NCBI GenBank assembly: GCA_011523685.1
Contig: WTGG01000028.1
Coordinates: 1 to 64,000 of the forward strand
Direction of reading: 5' to 3'
DNA length: 64,000 bases
DNA from: Coxiellaceae bacterium
GTDB taxonomy: Bacteria > Pseudomonadota > Gammaproteobacteria > Coxiellales > Coxiellaceae
Shown here: in pieces, positions 57,759 through 64,000 of the stretch
Layout: each line of letters begins with the position of its first letter
Numbering within the stretch: position 1 is the first letter of the stretch
Translations under genes and position numbers: made by a program
The notes under the pieces: generated by a model
What the model saw: only the letters and a program-made list of their open reading frames with translations
What the model was told of the DNA's origin: nothing
Database searches by the model: none

Positions 57759-59087
57759 CTAAGATTGGTTGATGTGAGGGTTATTAATGCCGATGCAACC
57801 TCTTAAAAAGGCGCCAGAGTAAGCGGGTTTACGATGAGAGTTTGCAGGGATGCAATAATGAAAATGTTTATCGAACTCATCGACTAGAGTGGATAAATTA
57901 ATTTCATCATGAATGTCTTTTTTAGAGTGTAGAAAGTGAAGATCGATCGAGTTTAGCATTTTAGCAATCACGGTGTTATGCAGGCCAGTGGTCTGTTGCA
58001 TGACAGCATCGTGGTAGTTCGTGAAGATGTGTTTCAGCTCTCTTAGGTCATGCAAGGTGGTGGTAAGACGCTTGGTTCGATTGAGTGACGCTAGCACGGT
58101 GGGGTATTGGAATGAATAATAAGCTGTAAAGTCTGAAGTTTGGTAATTAAAACGTGCTGCATGAATAATGGTGGGAATATAGTTCTTTAAGCCATAGTCA
58201 TTCAGTATAATATCTTGCAGTGTTTCAAGTGGTAATGCCGAGTCATCAACAGCAACACGTAACCCTGGGAATTCACCTAGTGCGATGGCTAAAATATATT
58301 TGAATGTTTCTGCAAGATAGGTATTAGGTTTAAGGTTACGTTGTGTTGTAACCATGTTGAATGAATAATCATAATAAATTTTATTGCGTAAATAAGATGA
58401 CTTAAGCCAGGCGAGTTCTATTAAGTAGCAATACAGGGGTTGCCAGCTGGCGTCATTTTTAATCAGGTCAACCCACTGCTGAGGAAAGAGAATGACGCTG
58501 GATTTCCAGGGTTGTTCGCAGCTTTTTGCACGCACGGCGTCTCGAAAAAATGTTCCTTGTTCATACAGTGATTTAGGGTGGGGTGATTTTAAATGAAGCT
58601 TGCGCTTTAATTGCATATAGTGAATGGAGTCATTAAGGTTGGGTAACGCAAAACAAGACCTTGATCCAGAAGCCATTTGCGTGACAGGTGTTGGGTGTAA
58701 GCTTTTATTTTTTTCTAAGTGTAACGATAACGCAAAAATGTCACCTGGCTGAAAGATTTGAGAGGGGATAATGCTGTTGCCTGTATCAACGAACAGTTCA
58801 AGGCGCTTATCTATTAGGATGCCTATGGGAATATAATTGCCTGCGTAGCTAAAATCACGAGCTAATTGAGGATTGCTATGTTCAGATATGCATCGTAATT
58901 GATCATTGTCAGGGAAATGAAATTGTTTTCCATTATCAATGATTTCACCAAAATTATACTGTGCATGGTACAGTGGCATGCTTTCATCGGGAGCTAGCCG
59001 ATCAATGATCGCGGTCATCTCAGGGTTGATCGGTTGTAAAATTTTACGAGCTTGGTCCCAGGTGATTGTTGTTAGTGCATTGTTCAT
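57759..59087 (-). CDS. Unknown protein of the YcaO/TfuA locus
   Basis: 442 residues from ATG 59087, chosen because AAGGAAG lies just upstream; the frame continues to 59129 without a better start. It is soluble, without signal or membrane segment. Recognisable blocks such as DFSYAGNYIPIGILIDKRLE, PGDIFALSLHLEKNKSLHPT, ASGSRSCFALPNLND and LGEFPGLRVAVDDSALPLET do not match a family I know. It is transcribed in the same direction just before the 37-codon ORF, ycaO and tfuA, so it may be a further modification or leader-binding enzyme. The 150-bp gap to the small ORF contains that ORF's promoter. Confidence 0.7.
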   Translation of the reverse strand: MNNALTTITWDQARKILQPINPEMTAIIDRLAPDESMPLYHAQYNFGEIIDNGKQFHFPDNDQLRCISEHSNPQLARDFSYAGNYIPIGILIDKRLELFVDTGNSIIPSQIFQPGDIFALSLHLEKNKSLHPTPVTQMASGSRSCFALPNLNDSIHYMQLKRKLHLKSPHPKSLYEQGTFFRDAVRAKSCEQPWKSSVILFPQQWVDLIKNDASWQPLYCYLIELAWLKSSYLRNKIYYDYSFNMVTTQRNLKPNTYLAETFKYILAIALGEFPGLRVAVDDSALPLETLQDIILNDYGLKNYIPTIIHAARFNYQTSDFTAYYSFQYPTVLASLNRTKRLTTTLHDLRELKHIFTNYHDAVMQQTTGLHNTVIAKMLNSIDLHFLHSKKDIHDEINLSTLVDEFDKHFHYCIPANSHRKPAYSGAFLRGCIGINNPHINQS

Positions 59088-59391
59088 AGTCTTCCTTTCA
59101 TGGTCTGAGTGTGGCAAATGCACGGGCACTGTTTGTTCTCAGCCGGTTACATACTACCGATTATTATCCAATAAAAAAAGTCAGACGTATGATCATTGAA
59201 AAAGATCATCTGAATGGATGATTGTTAATATAATGTTAAGTTAGCGGTCCTGATTCAATTGATGTAGGTCATTCTTCCGTAATTTATTCAGTGCAACTGG
59301 ATATTCTGTGATGTGTGTCAATTCATCAAGAGTTTTATCATGACATAGTGATCATCTACTAGGTTACAGTGATCTTGATGAGGAGAGGGTT

Positions 59392-61194
59392 ATGTTAGTG
59401 AACGGTTATTCGGTCGGTGAGTGTTTGTCACGTTTTTTAGAAAACGGAACATCAGACTCGTGTGAGATATTAAGCAATGCTTTGATCCCTATAGTGAAAA
59501 AAAGCATAGAAGATTTTAGGGTGGTGGGACGATTTAAAGAGATGATGAGCGAGGTTTCACAAAGTGGGTATGATCTTTCAGAACAATTACCCACACCTGA
59601 TGCTGATGATATTCAGTCAGCAGTGGTATTTGAATCTTTTAAAGTATTATTACCTTATTTTAACCCTAACGATATTTTACACAGTGATGCTGTGTATTGC
59701 CGTACTATTGAATCTGCACTTGGTTTGCCTGAGAGTCAGGAGCAGTTTTTCGAGCAAAAGGCGTTGAGTGTTATTCGATTGCTTGTGCTGTATTGGTTTT
59801 CTAACCATCAGAATCATTTTATTAATCACTTTACTGATGCCATTCTGTCATTAATGAAGTTAATTTCGGATTTTCAAACTGCTGTAGGAGATCTGCCCCT
59901 TGATTATCCGGGTCGTTCGAGAGGTATTAAGTTAATATGGCGATTGCGCGATGAAGTGGTTTTTTCAATTGATCGTATAGGTCGAAAGTTTTCAAAATCT
60001 TGTTTTAAAGAACATGCCAGTATGGGTGGGCTGGGTTATGAAATGGACCTCCTCATGGAGAAAATTGAGGTGTTAATCGACTCTGAGAGAAGTAAAGTGA
60101 TAGCCTCAAGTGAGTATGAAAATATTGTGTATTTGGTTGGGTTAATCGATGCGATGTCGTCTGGTATGATCGATCAGCATCGCTCTGCCTCTTTAATATT
60201 GTCTCGTGAAAGTCAAGATAGTGAATATACGGCATGTGATGTGCCAGGTTTGTATAATGGAAACCATTTTGCATTGTCTTTAAATAGCTTAGCGCCTTTT
60301 TTACAAGGAAAATTACAACAATACCATGATAGTTATTCTGACCCGATTGCTCATTGTGTTCTTAAAGAAGTCAGCCTGTTATTGGGTCATGTTTTAGATT
60401 ATGAAACTTTTTTACATCAAGCGAGCCATGACCCATGGCATCAGGTTGATGGTCAAGGCGGAAAGCCGCTCAATATCGTAAATGTTTTATTAAGTGATAT
60501 TGCTGCTTTTGTTGATAAATTTATGGATGATGATATTAAACTGACTGATGGTGATAAAAAACTACAAGCAGACGAACAAGCTTTGGCTCATCGTATGCTG
60601 GAGCATATTGCTTATTATCAAAAAATGAGTCAGGGTTTTTGTTCTGCTCATGTCATGGCGCCTTTAGATGCATTGGTTAGTAGGTTGGAGTATGTTTTGT
60701 ATGAGCAATCGATTTTCTTAAATGCGTATTCAAATTTATTAACCAGTGTGGAAGAATTTGATGGCATTATTGAGAGCTTATCCCCCGAAAAACAAGCTAT
60801 GATCCGGCCTTATTCCCATAATCTCCGTTCTTATGCGGCAGATTATGCAGTGGCTGTTTCTGAGGGTGTTGAGAAACCCCGTCGCTATACAGTCGATCCA
60901 GCTGTTACTCAGGAGTTTCAAGTCAAAATGGGTAAAGTCATTGAGCAAGCTGATCGTTGTTTGTCGGTTCATCGGCATCCTCTCTGGTTTCGTACAGCAG
61001 TGAGGTTGATGATGTCAGTAACACATTTCATTGCGTCATGTCTTACCGCTGGACCACGTCACGTGTATCACAAAGAGTTGTCATCGCAATTATACCATTC
61101 TGATTACCTTCCAGCGTCATCGGTATTTGCCAATACCTCGATTCACCAATTGTCACAGAGTATGGTAATGCTTGGTCATGACATTCATCATTAA
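59392..61194 (+). CDS. Hypothetical 600-residue protein
   Basis: 600 residues, soluble and mostly helical, with no signal peptide; a possible hydrophobic stretch near the C-terminus (FRTAVRLMMSVTHFIASCLT). AGGAGAGGG directly precedes the ATG. It is divergent from the YcaO/TfuA locus and has no recognisable domain. Size, solubility and species-specific look would fit a type IV secretion substrate, but no secretion signal can be claimed. Confidence 0.65.
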   Translation: MLVNGYSVGECLSRFLENGTSDSCEILSNALIPIVKKSIEDFRVVGRFKEMMSEVSQSGYDLSEQLPTPDADDIQSAVVFESFKVLLPYFNPNDILHSDAVYCRTIESALGLPESQEQFFEQKALSVIRLLVLYWFSNHQNHFINHFTDAILSLMKLISDFQTAVGDLPLDYPGRSRGIKLIWRLRDEVVFSIDRIGRKFSKSCFKEHASMGGLGYEMDLLMEKIEVLIDSERSKVIASSEYENIVYLVGLIDAMSSGMIDQHRSASLILSRESQDSEYTACDVPGLYNGNHFALSLNSLAPFLQGKLQQYHDSYSDPIAHCVLKEVSLLLGHVLDYETFLHQASHDPWHQVDGQGGKPLNIVNVLLSDIAAFVDKFMDDDIKLTDGDKKLQADEQALAHRMLEHIAYYQKMSQGFCSAHVMAPLDALVSRLEYVLYEQSIFLNAYSNLLTSVEEFDGIIESLSPEKQAMIRPYSHNLRSYAADYAVAVSEGVEKPRRYTVDPAVTQEFQVKMGKVIEQADRCLSVHRHPLWFRTAVRLMMSVTHFIASCLTAGPRHVYHKELSSQLYHSDYLPASSVFANTSIHQLSQSMVMLGHDIHH

Positions 61195-61359
61195 AATGGT
61201 TGTTTGTTGTATTTTATATGATATTGACACAGTATGAGTGTGTTGGTAACGTATTGAAAATTAGGGTGATCTACTAACTTTTATTGCCGATACTATTCAC
61301 GATATGGCAGGTGTATCGAAATACTCAGTTAATTGATGGATAGCCATCAGGATGTTTTT

Positions 61360-62250
61360 ATGAGTTCTCATCAGACAGTAACTTTTATTGGAGTGCCCAC
61401 TGATCTGGCAGGTAATGAAAGAGGGGCTGCGCAAGCGCCATCTATCATTAAGCGATCAATAGATCAGTGGCGTACTTGTCAGTGGTTGGATGATTTGAAG
61501 CTTAATCCTTCTTTGGTTGAGTCTTCTGTTCTCGCTCAATTAACCGAACTGTTTAGTCGATTGTCAGAGAAGACCTACAAACATGCACAAGATCAGCAGC
61601 CATTTATTACGATTGGTGGAGATCACTCCGTGGCATTAGCATCTTGGGCTGGCGTTTCTAGAGCGCTTCAGCAGCAGGGTGAGTCATGGGGTCTTATTTG
61701 GGTCGATGCGCATTTAGATATTCATACTTTTGAAACCAGTCATACTCAAAATATTCATGGTATGCCAGTTGCAGGCTTGCTGGGTCAAGATCCCATGTTA
61801 ATGGATATGGTAAAACTTTCGACACCTGCACTAAAACCTGAGCATTTATTTTATCTTGGTGTGAGAAGTTATGAGCCTGAAGAAAAGCAATTAGTAGAAT
61901 CATTGGGTTGCCATGTTTACGATATGTGTGCGATTCATGCTAGAGGTGTTGATTCTATTATTGCAGAGATCAGTCAAAAATTATCTGCTCAAGGTATTCA
62001 TAAAATTGGTATGAGTATCGATATAGATGCGCTGGATCCTGATGTTGCTTCAGCGGTTACTGTCCCAGAAGATGATGGCATGTTGTTATCACAGGTTGTG
62101 ACGCTTATTAGTCGATTGGGTGGTGATTTTCAGATGATCGGTGCTGATCTTGTTGAGTATTGCCCAGATAGAGATCAAGCTGAGCAGTCATTGCGTTGTA
62201 TTCAGAATATCCTCAGTTCATTACTGCTAAGCATGCAAAACATTCAGTAA
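61360..62250 (+). CDS. rocF: Arginase
   Basis: 296 residues from ATG 61360 (AGGAT about 6 nt upstream; ATG at 61336 is a weaker alternative). It is a ureohydrolase with all manganese ligands: ITIGGDHSVALASWAG, WVDAHLDIHTFETSHTQNIHG and MSIDIDALDPDVASAVTVPE. The opening TFIGVPTDLAGNERGAAQAP and the NIHGMPVAGLLG loop favour arginase over agmatinase. It converts arginine to ornithine and urea. An intracellular pathogen could use it to deplete host arginine (inference). Confidence 0.92.
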   Translation: MSSHQTVTFIGVPTDLAGNERGAAQAPSIIKRSIDQWRTCQWLDDLKLNPSLVESSVLAQLTELFSRLSEKTYKHAQDQQPFITIGGDHSVALASWAGVSRALQQQGESWGLIWVDAHLDIHTFETSHTQNIHGMPVAGLLGQDPMLMDMVKLSTPALKPEHLFYLGVRSYEPEEKQLVESLGCHVYDMCAIHARGVDSIIAEISQKLSAQGIHKIGMSIDIDALDPDVASAVTVPEDDGMLLSQVVTLISRLGGDFQMIGADLVEYCPDRDQAEQSLRCIQNILSSLLLSMQNIQ

Positions 62251-62277
62251 TTATTATATAAACAATAGGAGAGGCTC

Positions 62278-63162
62278 ATGAAGAACGTGTTACAAATAAG
62301 TCTGTCTATACTGTTGAGTTATGCCATTTCAGGTTATGCAGCATTGTCTATTCAGACTCGTCATGGAGTTCGAACTATTACGGCTGATGCGTTGCCTTCG
62401 TATTCACTGAAAGATAATTTCCCTAATCACTGTAATCCTAATGCAGCTTCTAAACAAAAACTTCACTTTACTGTACCAGTTAATCCCTCGTACAAAAAAA
62501 ATGCAATCTATTATAGAGCGCCATTTAAATTTGGTATTGCTATTAACGGTGTTCCATTTGATCCAGAAGCAGCTGAGTATTGGAGTAAGGATCATAATAC
62601 CCCCTGTAATAAGAATGATGCCCGTTTTCATGATGCATGGCCTTATAATGCGCTATCTCCTGATGTTAATCTTGGGTTGGACGAATCGCATGGGCATGTG
62701 CAGCCGAATGGAACTTACCACTATCATGGGTTGCCAACACAGCTGATTGCTTCTTTACCATCGAATACGATGCAAATGGTAGGCTATGCTGCAGATGGTT
62801 TTCCTATTTACTCAAATTTAGGCTATGAGAGCAGCTATGATGTTAGCAGTAAACTTAAAAAGTTAGCGAGTAGTTACCAATTGAAAGCCGGCACAAGACC
62901 CGTAACGGCTAATGGGCCTACAGGAAAGTATGATGGCAGGTTTCAATCGGATTACTATTACAAGGCTGGATCTGGTGATCTAGATGAATGTAATGGGAAA
63001 TTTGGAGCGACTCCTGAGTATCCCAAAGGTACATATTTTTATGTAATTACGGATACTTATCCATTTATTGGTCGCTGTTTTCACGGTATTCCAGATTCAT
63101 CATTTATGATGAGTCCAGGACATCATCGCCCACCGCTTATGCCAAAACAGCATGTTAAGTAG
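62278..63162 (+). CDS. Secreted YHYH-domain protein
   Basis: 294 residues with a signal peptide (residues 1-22, cleaved near ISGYAA). The YHYH signature lies in PNGTYHYHGLPTQLIAS and the C-terminal part has TYFYVITDTYPFIGRCFHG. The YHYH domain occurs in exported proteins of unknown function. AGGAGAGG precedes the ATG. It follows arginase by 27 bp and may share its transcript. Confidence 0.85.
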   Translation: MKNVLQISLSILLSYAISGYAALSIQTRHGVRTITADALPSYSLKDNFPNHCNPNAASKQKLHFTVPVNPSYKKNAIYYRAPFKFGIAINGVPFDPEAAEYWSKDHNTPCNKNDARFHDAWPYNALSPDVNLGLDESHGHVQPNGTYHYHGLPTQLIASLPSNTMQMVGYAADGFPIYSNLGYESSYDVSSKLKKLASSYQLKAGTRPVTANGPTGKYDGRFQSDYYYKAGSGDLDECNGKFGATPEYPKGTYFYVITDTYPFIGRCFHGIPDSSFMMSPGHHRPPLMPKQHVK

Positions 63163-63286
63163 TCATATTTAACCTTGTGAGTCATAATGATTGACTGTTG
63201 TTCTCTCTTTTCTTGAAGTCAGGATGTTTTGTTCTGAAGGCCGGTGTTAGCTTGCGTACGTTTATCTTCTGTTTTCGTTTCTAGGT

Positions 63287-63934
63287 TCATGCCTGTTTTT
63301 GAAAATTGATTGTAAGTATATCGAGTTGCTGCTTTTGATAAACGTTAAATTCATTATCTATTTCATCAATTGTTTGCAAGCCGATCTTATCTTCTATTGA
63401 TTTAAGCTTGCCTTGCATATTTGTATTAAAATTTTCGGCATGTTAAGGCATGATCTGTGCTGATGAATTAACTATTGGAAGTGATGAGTGAGTAGCCGAC
63501 GTTTGTGACTACCTTTTTCGGATTTATTTATGGATTTTGTAATGGCTTTCAACTGATAATCAATGGATTTTTCACTGATAGAATTTATTAACTCGATGAC
63601 TTGATGCGTGTTAGCCTGTTGGTGAAAGCGTCGTGCGAGATCTTTGATCATTTCTTGTTGATCAGTGAGTTTGTCATAGTTTTTGAGTGATTCTATGAAT
63701 GCTTTATCGTGATCTGTTTTTTCATCTAATGAGAGGGTTTTACTTGTATACGCAATATTTGGAATCAGATTTTATGTTGTTTGGTTTTGTTTATTTGTCC
63801 ACTCAGGTTGGCTGATGCTGAGAGTTTGATTTTTTTATCTTTATCGGTGCTTTTAAAATATTTTTCTCAGTTTTTTGGTAGGGATGTCTGTAGTGAATTT
63901 TTTCATTAGATCGTGCTACCGTGATTGTTACCAT
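63287..63934 (-). pseudogene. Decayed coiled-coil protein gene
   Basis: The minus strand has linked protein-like pieces: MVTITVARSNEKIHYRHP at 63934, STDKDKKIKLSASANLSGQI, DHDKAFIESLKNYDKLTDQQ with EMIKDLARRFHQQANTHQ, then MQGKLKSIEDKIGLQTIDEI and NEFNVYQKQQLDIL. They lie in different frames with stops between them. The helical, Lys/Glu-rich character suggests a former large coiled-coil protein, possibly a secreted effector. Not functional as displayed. Confidence 0.5.
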
Positions 63935-63993
63935 ATTTAATCAGCTCTCATTATATTTAAAATAGTGATGTTTTATTTAATCAAGGAGAATGT

Positions 63994-64000
63994 ATGTCAA
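63994..64000 (+). CDS. Start of a gene cut by the window edge
   Basis: AAGGAG at 63983-63988 followed by ATGTCA at 63994, a convincing start. Only two codons are in the window, so nothing can be said about the product. Confidence 0.45.

Overview
This 64 kb window comes from an AT-rich gammaproteobacterial chromosome. The order yceD-rpmF-plsX-fabH-fabD-fabG-acpP-fabF-mltG-tmk-holB-tatD, with rne and rluC divergent beside it, is the standard gammaproteobacterial arrangement. A VirB-type secretion locus, many decaying genes and several lineage-specific secreted or membrane proteins suggest a host-associated organism, perhaps near the Legionellales or a related intracellular group. That placement is inference; no rRNA or other decisive marker is in the window.

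Layout. 0.2-2.1 kb: a membrane-bound nucleotide-sugar 4,6-dehydratase with a G8 tract. 2.1-4.5 kb: an IS66-family element with intact inverted repeats and broken tnpA and tnpC. 4.5-9.6 kb: membrane proteins, a UDP-glucuronate epimerase-like gene and two DUF2147-type secreted proteins. 10.4-19.3 kb: a tight operon virB2-B3-B4-B5, a VirB7-like lipoprotein, a second lipoprotein, then virB6-B8-B9-B10-B11. Its first ribosome-binding site lies inside a strong hairpin. No virB1 or virD4 is present. 19.3-24.0 kb: broken MarR and MFS genes, a 216-bp imperfect direct repeat flanking two small reverse-strand genes, a FUSC exporter and a flavoprotein remnant. 24.1-29.7 kb: a POT transporter, a small FUSC-like protein, a pair of unknown proteins, a CatB-type acetyltransferase, an integrase remnant and a possible 38-residue peptide.

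30.0-43.6 kb is the housekeeping core: RNase E, RluC, YceD, L32, fatty-acid synthesis, MltG, thymidylate kinase, DNA polymerase III delta prime and a TatD nuclease. 43.6-54.6 kb is accessory again: an IS66 fragment, secreted and membrane proteins of unknown function (one very cysteine-rich, one short His/Pro-rich lipoprotein), a lytic transglycosylase, a third DUF2147-like protein, tag and a short-chain dehydrogenase.

54.8-59.1 kb (minus strand) is the most interesting region: TfuA and YcaO genes overlapping by 4 bp, preceded by a 37-codon ORF with its own promoter-like sequence, good Shine-Dalgarno sequence and a downstream hairpin, and before that an unrecognised 442-residue protein. It looks like an undescribed YcaO/TfuA ribosomal-peptide locus. 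The window ends with an unknown 600-residue protein, an arginase, a YHYH-domain protein and a decayed coiled-coil gene.
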